In this document: positions 44,145 through 54,097 of the stretch, piece by piece
Layout: the number at the start of each line of letters is the position of its first letter
How positions within the stretch are numbered: position 1 is the first letter of the stretch
Program-made: the position numbers and the translations under genes
Origin: Clusia tigrina
Lineage: Eukaryota > Arthropoda > Insecta > Diptera > Clusiidae
Assembly (NCBI GenBank): GCA_920105625.2
Contig: OV050031.1
Span: 47,210,925-47,274,924, forward strand
Direction of reading: 5' to 3'
Length of the DNA stretch: 64,000 nt
The notes under the pieces: model-generated
Databases searched by the model: none
What the model saw: only the letters and a program-made list of their open reading frames with translations
What the model was told of the DNA's origin: nothing

Positions 44145-46245
44145 CATTAGAGTACCTAAAATTTATTGATACTCTGTCGGATCAACTTTTACACATTCAT
44201 CGCTGTCACATCCCATCTGAAATCCCGCATCTAAAGAGGTGGAGGCTGGCCCACAATTTTCCATATCTTGATTCTTGAGAAGATCCATTATGTATTGCGT
44301 CTGGTTGCGTGAAATTTCGCCTTGTTCTCCTTCATGATCGATTTGTATTCCCAGAAAATAATTTACTTAACCTTTGTCGACGCATTCAAATCTACTTGCA
44401 ATCTGTGCCTTCATTTTCATTAAATTTTCTTTAAATTTACTAGCAACAATAATGTCATCAACGTACACCGATAATTTTTGCTGGTAAAATCATCAGATTG
44501 TCTCATATATACTAAATCGTGAAGTTCATTGTTCAGGTAAGCGGAACAAACATCCATTTGATGAAGCTATAACTTATGCTCCACCGATAGAGCTATTAAC
44601 ATGCGTATAGTTGCATATCTTATTACAGGTGAGAAGGTATCACTATAATATAGCGCAAATTGCAAGCTGCAACCTTTCGCCACTAAACGCGCTGTGAACT
44701 TATCGACGTCACAATCTTTGTCTCGCGTCCAAGAAAACACCCATTTAGAACCAATAGCTCATTTACCTTTAGGTAAATCCACTAGTGACCATGTTTTATT
44801 CGCCATTAAAGCATAGTATTCTTTTTGCATGGCTTTCCGCTACGGATGATTTCAGTGTACCTGGTTCAACAATTGCAACCTCGGTGGTAAGTTGGTGCCA
44901 ACCACATTAGTAGGAAATTTCATGTGCTCTCCAAGGCCTACTGTTTCGAAACCTTCATGAATTGCTTCATCGAACCAAACGTTACGCTTTTCTACCACTT
45001 TATGAGTCTCTGGATCATAAAATCTATTCGCCTTTGCATTTAGAGAGTAGCCAACCATTTTAAAAACTTTACCTTTAGCCTGAAACTTTTTATTCTGGGG
45101 CTTATCTAAACCAATAGCCTTAGCTCCAAATACGCGAATATGGTTCACAGATGGCTTTTTACCTTTAAAAATCTCGTAAGGTGTACTACCCGCTATTAAT
45201 TTGGTTGGTGAACGATTACGTATGTACACCTCAGCCCGCAACGATTCACAAACACCTGCATGAACCATCTTACTTCTGGCCATTTGAACGAGTGTACGGT
45301 TTGCACGCTCCGCAACTCCATTCTGGTGTGGTGTATAAGGCAATGTCAATACCATTGGCTTGCAAAAATTTATCAAAATCTTTGTTCACAAATTCACCCC
45401 CATTATCACTACGTAATGTTTTTATTTTTTTCTGTTTGACGCTCTACCATATTTTTAAACACTTCAAACTCTTCTAACAATTCATCCTTTTTCTTTAAAA
45501 CTACACAAACAAACAACGCGATTTATCGTCTATAGAGATAGCGTATTAAATGGTCCACACACATCACTACGTATTAAGTCCAGTCTATTTTTTGCACGTA
45601 TTTGTGAATTTGGAAACGGCTGAGAACAAAATTTTGCTTTTCATGCAACTGTCGCATTTAATAGTTTCTGAAAAATTAACCGACCCCTGTCTTTTTGTTT
45701 CCATTCACGTATACAATTAATATTTAAGTGTCCGTATCGGTTATGCCACACACAATTTCATTACACGCCGACAGATAAAACTTATTGTTATTTTGTTAAA
45801 AAATATACAGCTTATTGTATTTTTTAGCGTTTAAAATTATTTCACCGTTTTTGTTTTTGATTGCGGCACACTTGTTGAAATTGACGTCAAAACTCTTTTC
45901 CACGGCGCGACTAACTGACAAAAAATTTCCACTCATTCCAGGTACATACAAAGTTCTAAGTTTGAAGTTATGTGTTTTTGTCTCTATCTTGTTGCGGACC
46001 TATATGTGAACATAATGCAGCAAACGTTACTGGCATTATATGGGCAGCTAAACAGCTGAGAACGAAACTCAGCTGTCCTGCTGACGTTTTACACACTTTT
46101 ATGTTTTTTAGCTGTGAAGACTTTATGCACAACGTTATAGTTGCCAGAACTTTTTGGTCCAATCTATCCCATCTGTCAGGAATTTTGCTGGATGCCACAC
46201 AACTGTACCACTTACAATTCCCCACAACTCTGACGGCAACGGCGC
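44145..46245 (-). pseudogene. Copia 5' half: Gag fragment, GAG-pre-integrase, integrase, RT
   Basis: Minus strand from 46245: a Gag-like piece (DRWDRLDQKVLATITLCIKS), then a jump to the protease/pre-integrase region (LRTLYVPGMSGNFLSVSRAV, 45970-45780; MWHNRYGHLNINCI near 45740). The integrase core has LRSDNGGEF (45410) and, after a frameshift near 45376, TPHQNGVAERANRTL (open block 44852-45376). The RT has LSVYVDDIIVASKF (~44470) and ends at GTLM next to the hAT insertion. Many stops are present. With 42465-43325 this is one decayed copia element. The stretch between Gag and the pre-integrase domain is deleted. Confidence 0.85.
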
Positions 46246-46358
46246 GGGTTTGCATATCACGGCGATAGTAAATAAACCCAAAACTCACGACAACAGCGAG
46301 AAGTGTGTGTGCTCATACCAAGAGCTTCACACGATCAGGCAATCTATGATAGCGTCTG
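46246..46358. repeat. Fragment of the MITE-like element
   Basis: ~113 bp matching 1613-1724 (CGGGTTTGCATATCACGGCG ... GATAGCGTCTGA) with one substitution. It lacks both ends of the MITE. Confidence 0.75.
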
Positions 46359-48060
46359 AAAAAAAACAAAGGGTTCCACCCGAACTTCCGCTGTATTTCG
46401 CTGGAACACTCAAATAGGCTACCAAGAACACAGCTGCCTTTACACATATACTGTAGAGAAAAATAAGTAATCGCTATAATAACTTATCTAATAAATATTT
46501 CTATTTCTCTAAATATTTAAATAATCATTATGGTTATATTACTGCTACATTATGGTTATCACTACTTAACACTAACATCCACCATCGACCGACCTTTTCT
46601 TTTCTTTTTTTTTCTCTTACCATAATCGAGAATATCTATGTATCCTTGACTATGTATTTCCGTTGTCAATGGCATGACCAATTCTATTTCTTCTCTTAAA
46701 AAAATCTCCTGGTTCGTATATATTCATCACACCTCTAGTGTGGAAAACCCCTCAATGAATGCAAACGAAGAATACAGGCATCCCCTCGGTATTAACACTA
46801 CCCTACTTCCTACTACTCTGAAGCCCCGCCCATTTTACGTTAGTTTTATAACCGCTGTCAGCTAGCCTATAGCTCCAGATTTTCTCTCAATTAACACTTA
46901 ACTTAATACACAAAATAATCTTACAAGCAAACTTTAGTCTATCTTACCTAATTTCGAATTTACTTCTATCCATTCTCAACTAGCTCTCTTAACTTGTTAC
47001 CTACTGCCTATTCTCCCTACCTTATTTTACCTTAAACCAACCTGTCACCTTAACTAAATATATTAACAAGTCCCTTCAAAACAACCCCATTCGTAATTGT
47101 CAAACGAGTCAAAACCTGGCTTGGTCGGCTTACCATCTTACTGCACCGATCGTACCAGATGCTAGGCGACCAGCATCCGATACTTCCAGGGTCGTACACC
47201 CGGAAGTTGTATTCAAACTAATTTAAATCAATTGTATTCCATACTTATCTTGTTTATTACATTATTCATATCAATAAAAGAGATATTTTGAAAATTGTGT
47301 TTTTTCAATTTCCATGATTTTATTTTTTTCTTATTATCATTACTAATACTATCACGACTATCAAATTGTAAATTTAGTTAATTACATTGCTTCCGCCTTT
47401 ATTTACTTCTATTCTTTCAAACATACTTACTTTTACCTTCATGCCCCTACCCCTACGACTTCATGTATATCGCACTGATAAAACAATTAAAATATTACTC
47501 CTAAACAGATGCATGCAAACCACCATGTCTCAAATTAAACTTACACGCTACTCGCGCTCATACTTACTTATTGGCATACAGACATAAGTACATGGCACAT
47601 GCGCTTGTCATTATAGCGCATGCCAAAAATGTCAACGCATCATATTACCCGTGTACGTTAGGAGTGGCTACAAACGTAATAACGTACTGCATAAACGCCC
47701 CGGTTATTGACTCTGCTGCTCATGCGACTGCCTAAACCGCACAAACAAACATACAATTATATGTATTTAATTGTTTCCATTTTTTCTTCATTCTTTATTG
47801 AAGTCATATTTTCAGCTCGCAAAAATTTTTTATTTAACTACTTCACGCGGGCATTCGTACCTTTTCTTGCCCTTGAATCATAATATATGGTTTCATTCTT
47901 TCATACCGCTGTCTTTTTTATGTTTAATTTTTTTCGTTTTCTAGGTTGAAGATAATATTTAATAAAAATTTAATTCATTTCAGCCGTCACTATTCGCACG
48001 AACTGAATTTTGGAGTAGGTCAAGCAAAGAAAGCCACTGCTTCAATTCACTCATCATTGC
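46359..48060. other. Gene-free AT-rich stretch
   Basis: No ORF with recognisable similarity on either strand. T/C-rich on the plus strand. A short GC-richer island at 47100-47215 and the sequence to 48000 may be the LTR or leader side of the gypsy element at 48080-48980, but I could not find a paired LTR. Confidence 0.5.
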
Positions 48061-48079
48061 AACCAGTTTCACACTAAAA

Positions 48080-48980
48080 TTCTTAATTCGATCTGTAGGG
48101 CTTCAACAGATTGTTATGGAAACGTCTCAATTTGTTTTCTATCCTAACTTCTGTCGTTACTGGCCCCAAAATTTTCTCTACTTTATGGGATGATCGCGGC
48201 CCTCTTGTTCCTGCGAAAGAACCGCTCCCAGAGCTTCACCACTGGCGTCTGTCGTTAAAATGAAATGCTTATTATAGTCCGGGTAAATCAGGATGGGCGG
48301 AGTCGTAATAGCCAATTTCAAACCTTCGAACGCCTGTTGGCATGACTCCGTCCATTCGAATTTTGTGTCCTTATGTAGCAATTTCATGATTGGCAGCGAC
48401 AACTGTGCCATATTCTTCACGAATTTCCTAAACCAAGAAAAGCTTGTACGTCCTTCCTATTTCTTGGCTGAGCAATATTCTTGACGCATTCTATCTTCGC
48501 AGGATCAGGAAGCGCACCTTTCTCAGTACACCTGTGTCCCAGATAGACCACCTCGCGTCGCACGAAGTTACACTTTTTTGTGTTGAGGTTGAGACCATGC
48601 CCCCTCAGTCGATCCAGAACTTTACTCAACTTGCTATTGCGGTCTGACAGATTCCTTCCATATACTACTATATCATCTAGGTATACAAAACAGTCAAGAC
48701 CTTGCAGACCAGTTAGAATGCTATTCATTAGCCTCTGAAAAGTTGCTGGAGCACCAGTAAGTCCGAATGGCATTCGTTTGAACTCAAAATGACCCAAAGA
48801 CGTGTTGAATGCCGTTTTCTCCCTGTCTTCCGCACCCATCAAGACTTGATGGTATCCACTAGTCAAATCTAGCGTAGAGAAATACCTACAATGACCAAAC
48901 TGGTCCAGAATTTCGTCAATTCTTGGGATCGGAAAAACTTGCTTCAGCGTGACGTCATTTAATTTCCTGAAATCGACATT
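48080..48980 (-). pseudogene. Ty3/gypsy RT-RNase H fragment interrupted by the densovirus insertion
   Basis: From 48977 downward: VDFRKLNDVTLKQVFPIPRI, FSTLDLTSGYHQVLM (catalytic Asp), FGLTGAPATFQRLMN, CFVYLDDIVVYG (catalytic Asp pair), then a frameshift near 48418 and the RNase H start (LTTDASGEALGAVLSQEQEG, to 48178). After a stop the reading jumps to LRRFHNNLLKPYRSN, which looks like the far C-terminus of Pol, so most of RNase H and integrase is deleted. The N-terminal side is cut by the virus at ~48980. Confidence 0.85.
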
Positions 48981-48982
48981 CA

Positions 48983-49116
48983 TGGATTAGCTATATCATG
49001 GCCTTCGGCCGATAGCTGCCGAATGGAAAATTCAGCTTTGCCACTATTGACTGCGCTGTCGGCATCGTCGTCGTCGTCGTCGTCGCCATAATGTTTTATT
49101 ATTTTTACTGCGCATA
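48983..49116 (+). repeat. Half of the densovirus terminal palindrome (copy A, left end)
   Basis: Starts in the hairpin loop (TTAGCTATATCATGGCCTTC with one substitution) and continues through the right arm with seven TCG triplets to TACTGCGCATA. The left arm present at the other junctions is missing. The host side shares ATTCATGG with the viral loop, so the exact joint lies within 48978-48985. Confidence 0.88.
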
Positions 49117-49121
49117 TAATA
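49113..49121 (+). promoter_or_regulatory. Candidate VP promoter TATA box, copy A
   Basis: CATATAATA at the inner edge of the palindrome, ~140 bp before the VP start. Same position in C (56314-56322) and D (60680-60688). A short upstream ORF (ATG 49135, 15 codons) and an out-of-frame ATG at 49244 precede the VP ATG. Confidence 0.5.
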
Positions 49122-49260
49122 CTATAACGTAAACATGAAGTCACGTTGCACGTTAAAAACCAGTATAATACAATGTTGCTAAGTAATACAATGTTGCTAA
49201 GATAATTTATTGCGCATATTGGTATTATTTAAATAATTTTAAAATGGTTTTGCTGTTAGT

Positions 49261-51381
49261 ATGGTGTTATATCATAGCAGTGACGGATACACATTTCCAG
49301 GTCATAATTACTTGGGACCAGGCAACACAGTATACAAAGACGACGAACCGGTTGATGAAGTTGATTTTGATGCATACATTCACGATTTAACATATGAATT
49401 AGCAACAACAAAGGAACAAATAAGAGAAGCTGATCGTGTTGCAATTAATTCATTTATATCTGATTATCATAAGAACGGATCATTAGCTGAATTAACTGGA
49501 ATTGTTGGATTATCATTGAAATATGGTTTTGAAAGTGTGTTTGGTGTACAATATCCTAGAATGCAAGGAGAAAAAGAGAAAACTTTACCTCAATTAATAT
49601 ATGCTTCACGAGAAAGACATTTTGCACAAGAGTGGGCACGTATAAAAGATACACCAGATAAAGGCGGATATCGAAATTTTCAAGAATTTAAAGCAAACGC
49701 ATTAATAAGTAAACAAATCTACGATAGTTATAAAGTTGGAGGATACTATTATAAAGCTTTAGAAAGAGATTTTAATGCAAACCGCGCCGGAACCAATAAC
49801 GGACCACCCGCCAAGAGACCAAGATCTGATCCAGATAGTGAATCTGATTCAAGTGTTGAACACGATCCTTTATTCGTTGAAAAAACTAATCATCCTAATA
49901 CTGCTTCTTCTAATATGGATGTTGATCAAGAAAATATTCATCAGCAAAGTGGTTCAGGTCGTGGCCCGAATACAGGGGCGCGATCGGGTGCAACAGGAAG
50001 TGGAGATTCCTCTACTACGGGTATCACATGGATAAGACCTAGTACACCATGTTCTAGTAATTATATGCATTTTTCAAAGACCAAAATATTAGTAAGTTAT
50101 GGTTATAGTACTGAGAACATTCAAACTTCACAAACAAGTGATCAAATTACTACACCTTTAGCTCTAATTCCAGTTGATTTTATACCTTTTTATCTAAGTG
50201 AAGCTGAATATGATATGTTACCGACAACTGCAGAAGTAATGAAAGTTACATGCCAAGTAACTCCATTAGGTACTCGTACTGCTTTTGACATTGGTTCAAC
50301 TGTGACTGGAACTGCAACTTCAGAATATGTACCAATTGGATTGGTAGCAGAAGGATTAAATAAAACATTTTATGGAAAAAATGTAAAATATACTTCAGCT
50401 GGAACAGATCCGATGAGAGTAACTGGATTGGAAACAATTGATGTTACTGAAATGTACCAAAAATATTATAAACACATTCCATCAAATGCACTATGTGTTC
50501 CAACACCAATTGAACAATACTTTGTCCATGAATGGAATCGAGAAAGAAATCCAGATGAAGGCAAATATCCAGAATATATAATTCATGATAAAGGAAGTGT
50601 GAGAATGGATGAAAAAGTTCACCAGTTCTTAATAAATCAATCAATAGGAATCCCAATTGTAAATTATGAATATAGACCAAAAAGTGGATTTATAAAACGT
50701 GGTAAAGAACATTTTGTCCCATATACAAGACAAAAATATAAAGTTCATTCTTCAAAAATTAGACCACATAGTCATGTACTACAATTCTTTAAAGCTGGCA
50801 ATAAACCAATATCTGGAGATATAGGTTTAAGTAAAAGTGCAACAACACCTATCGTAATTAATAATATAAATGATGTATATGCTAGAACAATAGAATCATA
50901 TGGTACATATCATCCAATAAGAGGTGGATTCGGTTATGATACACAACCTCAATTACATGTGGGGTTAATTGCAACTCCTCAATTAAAACCAACAGATAAT
51001 TCAACTAGTTATTTAAATACCGCATGTTATTGGAAAGTAGAATGTTCAATAGAAATTAAATGTAATATTACATCAGCATTTGGCAAAGGATTTAGTGTTA
51101 GTTGGCCTTTAGAAGCAACTTTTTGTGGTAATTATGATAGAGCTTACACAGATGGTCAAACATTATTCGGCGTTACAGATGACGATAATGGAAAAGTAAA
51201 TGCAATTTTAAATGAAGAAGATGATGATGAAGAATATGATGTTATAAATAAAACATTTAAAGTTATAATTTTATTTTTTATTGTAATATATTATATTTTT
51301 TCAATAAATGATAACTTGACAAAGTATGTGGTTTTTTATTATAATTTTTTAAATTTTTATATGATCTCCACTTATAAATAA
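49261..51381 (+). CDS. VP: Densovirus capsid protein VP1, copy A, full length with altered C-terminus
   Basis: 706 codons. Residues 1-50 form the parvoviral phospholipase A2 domain: the calcium loop YLGPGN at 17-22 and catalytic HD at 41-42 within DAYIHDLTY. This domain serves endosomal escape in the family. Residues 183-188 (PAKRPR) look like a nuclear signal, followed by an acidic stretch and a Gly/Ser-rich segment (230-253) as found before the capsid core. The core begins near 258 and shows ITTPLALIPVDFIPFYLSEA, typical of densovirus capsids. The last ~45 residues, hydrophobic, come from a 5-bp deletion at the 3' end relative to copy B, which lets the frame run past the normal stop and overlap the 3' end of NS1. 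Smaller VPs may start at internal Met codons such as 219. No frameshift is seen, unlike C and D. Confidence 0.93.
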   Translation: MVLYHSSDGYTFPGHNYLGPGNTVYKDDEPVDEVDFDAYIHDLTYELATTKEQIREADRVAINSFISDYHKNGSLAELTGIVGLSLKYGFESVFGVQYPRMQGEKEKTLPQLIYASRERHFAQEWARIKDTPDKGGYRNFQEFKANALISKQIYDSYKVGGYYYKALERDFNANRAGTNNGPPAKRPRSDPDSESDSSVEHDPLFVEKTNHPNTASSNMDVDQENIHQQSGSGRGPNTGARSGATGSGDSSTTGITWIRPSTPCSSNYMHFSKTKILVSYGYSTENIQTSQTSDQITTPLALIPVDFIPFYLSEAEYDMLPTTAEVMKVTCQVTPLGTRTAFDIGSTVTGTATSEYVPIGLVAEGLNKTFYGKNVKYTSAGTDPMRVTGLETIDVTEMYQKYYKHIPSNALCVPTPIEQYFVHEWNRERNPDEGKYPEYIIHDKGSVRMDEKVHQFLINQSIGIPIVNYEYRPKSGFIKRGKEHFVPYTRQKYKVHSSKIRPHSHVLQFFKAGNKPISGDIGLSKSATTPIVINNINDVYARTIESYGTYHPIRGGFGYDTQPQLHVGLIATPQLKPTDNSTSYLNTACYWKVECSIEIKCNITSAFGKGFSVSWPLEATFCGNYDRAYTDGQTLFGVTDDDNGKVNAILNEEDDDEEYDVINKTFKVIILFFIVIYYIFSINDNLTKYVVFYYNFLNFYMISTYK

Positions 51382-52616
51382 ACATTCTAGATCTAAAAGC
51401 TTTATCATTTGGGAATACATCGTTATTTGATAGAACAATAATTGGTGTTCGCATGACTACAGTATCATTTGAATATTTAACTTTAGCTGCAACAGTATCT
51501 CCACCAAATAACATTTTCAATGTTTCAGTTGCTGACGGCTCCAGTATAGGTTCGTTCCATAATATTATTCTCTTGTCAACGCATTCCATTAATGGAAAAG
51601 AACTATAACGATTAAAATTGCCAACTTGGCCAAAATTTAAACAAAAATGAATAAAAGTATCAAAAAAATAATGTTTACCAGCATTTGGAGGTGATAATAT
51701 AAATAAAGTATTTTTTTTAGGAATATTTTTATCAATAACATTATATAAATTAATTAAAAATTTTATTATTTCATTATAATCATTATAAAATTGAAATTTT
51801 AATAAGTCATCTAAAATGTTACTGATTCTTGAATAGAATAATAATAATTATATAAATTACCTACTGGTGCGTTAAAAATTAAATTTTGTGGTTCAACAGA
51901 TTGTAAATATAAAAAAATTTCCTGGAAAGTTAAATTATTTATATAGTTATTTACTATTCTTATACAATTTTTTATTAAAGTAGAATTTAAGTCAAAGAAC
52001 CGAAATTGCGAAGATAGCCACATTGATGTATTTAAAATATGGCTTATGGGAGCTGTTGGATGTTCTTTTAGAAAATCAATTATTTTGTCTCCCTTTCCTC
52101 TCTTTTGACATTTGGTATCTGTTGTAACTGATTCGTTACAGATACTAATAACTTCATTATTGTTTTGTAATTGGGATCCAAAGGAGATTGGATTATAAAT
52201 GTTGAACGAAAATTCGCTTCCGTCCACCATTCCTTCTTCGGCTTCTTGCAGATCTTGGAAAAATCGTATACATCTAGTTTCACAACTTGGAAACCACGTT
52301 CCCCCGGCGATGTTATTGTATATGTACTCCCTGGAATCTTTCTGCAAATAGATTGACAGATTGATCCAGTGCTGGAGCGTGAATTTCCAACTTGGAATAA
52401 CGCGTCGAGCGAATCTTCTAGTGATACGTTCCTGGAAGCAGGAATTGAAGGAACATCGGCAGGAATTGTTGGAGTAATTGCAGTCGTGGATGACATGGAT
52501 GTGATTCCCGTGATGTGCGATGATGAGGATGGTCCCTGAAAATTTTCTACATAATTGTTGGTAATCCATGTTGATGTTTCCAACGTCATAGATTGTTCCA
52601 AATACATCGTGGACCA
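51278..52616 (-). pseudogene. NS1: Densovirus NS1, copy A, N-terminally truncated and frameshifted
   Basis: The N-terminal ~68 residues are removed by the A/B deletion (junction ~52614). The HUH nickase region (HIHVIH) is kept in the open block 51811-52616. A one-base deletion near 51816 (shared with C and D) shifts the frame at about residue 335. The helicase domain with PPNAGKHYFFD and KRIILWNEP is in the other frame, ending at 51278. In this copy the Walker A motif has His where B has Asn. Confidence 0.92.
52080..52607 (-). CDS. NS2: NS2-like overlapping frame, copy A
   Basis: 175 codons from the ATG at 52607, lying wholly within NS1 in another frame. Reads MYLEQSMTLETSTWITNNYV, a Ser/Thr-rich middle, and a C-terminal part with KPKKEWWTEANF and PNVKREERETK. 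Densoviruses carry an NS2 gene overlapping NS1 in an alternative frame (family knowledge); identity here rests on position only. Open in A, C and (as far as seen) D. Confidence 0.6.
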   Translation of the reverse strand: MYLEQSMTLETSTWITNNYVENFQGPSSSSHITGITSMSSTTAITPTIPADVPSIPASRNVSLEDSLDALFQVGNSRSSTGSICQSICRKIPGSTYTITSPGERGFQVVKLDVYDFSKICKKPKKEWWTEANFRSTFIIQSPLDPNYKTIMKLLVSVTNQLQQIPNVKREERETK

Positions 52617-52620
52617 AGAC
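52612..52620. other. Deletion junction between densovirus copies A and B
   Basis: NS1 sequence ending GGACCA is fused, with a few filler bases, to VP sequence CACCCGCCAAGAG. Both parents contain GGACCAC at the break. Lost are the NS1 N-terminus, the NS promoter, the palindrome and the VP N-terminus with the phospholipase domain, about 1.5 kb. Confidence 0.9.
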
Positions 52621-54088
52621 ACCCGCCAAGAGACCAAGATCTGATCCAGATAGTGAATCTGATTCAAGTGTTGAACACGATCCTTTATTCGTTGAAAAAA
52701 CTAATCATCCTAATACTGCTTCTTCTAATATGGATGTTGATCAAGAAAATATTCATCAGCAAAGTGGTTCAGGTCGTGGCCCGAATACAGGGGCGCGATC
52801 GGGTGCAACAGGAAGTGGAGATTCCTCTACTACGGGTATCACATGGATAAGACCTAGTACACCATGTTCTAGTAATTATATGCATTTTTCAAAGACCAAA
52901 ATATTAGTAAGTTATGGTTATAGTACTGAGAACATTCAAACTTTACAAACAATTGATCAAATTACTACACCTTTAGCTCTAATTCCAGTTGATTTTATAC
53001 CTTTTTATCTAAGTGAAGCTGAATATGATATGTTACCGACAACTGCAGAAGTAATGAAAGTTACATGCCAAGTAACTCCATTAGGTACTCGTACTGCTTT
53101 TGACATTGGTTCAACTGTGACTGGAACTGCAACTTCAGAATATGTACCAATTGGATTGGTAGCAGAAGGATTAAATAAAACATTTTATGGAAAAAATGTA
53201 AAATATACTTCAGCTGGAACAGATCCGATGAGAGTAACTGGATTGGAAACAATTGATGTTACTGAAATGTACCAAAAATTTTATAAACACATTCCATCAA
53301 ATGCACTATGTGTTCCAACACCAATTGAACAATACTTTGTCCATGAATGGAATCGAGAAAGAAATCCAGATGAAGGCAAATATCCAGAATATATAATTCA
53401 TGATAAAGGAAGCGTGAGAATGGATGAAAAAGTTCACCAGTTTTTAATAAATCAATCAATAGGAATCCCAATTGCAAATTATGAATATAGACCAAAAAGT
53501 GGATTTATAAAACGTGGTAAAGAACATTTTGTCCCATATACAAGACAAAAATATAAAGTTCATTCTTCAAAAATTAGACCACATAGTCATGTACTACAAT
53601 TCTTTAAAGCTGGCAATAAACCAATATCTGGAGATATAGGTTTAAGTAAAAGTGCAACAACACCTATCGTAATTAATAATATAAATGATGTATATGCTAG
53701 AACAATAGAATCATATGGTACATATCATCCAATAAGAGGTGGATTCGGTTATGATACACAACCTCAATTACATGTGGGGTTAATTGCAACTCCTCAATTA
53801 AAACCAACAGATAATTCAACTAGTTATTTAAATAGCGCATGTTATTGGAAAGTAGAATGTTCAATAGAAATTAAATGTAATATTACATCAGCATTTGGCA
53901 AAGGATTTAGTGTTAGTTGGCCTTTAGAAGCAACTTTTTGTGCTAATTATGATAGAGCTTACACAGATGGTCAAACATTATTCGGCGTTACAGATGACGA
54001 TAATGGAAAAGTAAATGCAATTTTAAATGAAGAAGATGATGATGAAGAATATGATGTTATAAATAAAACACAACATTTAAAGTTATAA
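52617..54088 (+). pseudogene. VP: Densovirus VP, copy B, lacking the N-terminus
   Basis: Begins in the codons for the PAKRPR region, so the phospholipase A2 domain and VP promoter are absent. The rest is open from Met 52730 (452 codons): Gly/Ser segment and complete capsid core. It ends KTQHLKL at 54088, ten bases before the NS1 stop, which I take as the original viral C-terminus. A, C and D lack 5 bp here. No promoter is attached. Confidence 0.9.
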
Positions 54089-54097
54089 TTTTATTTT

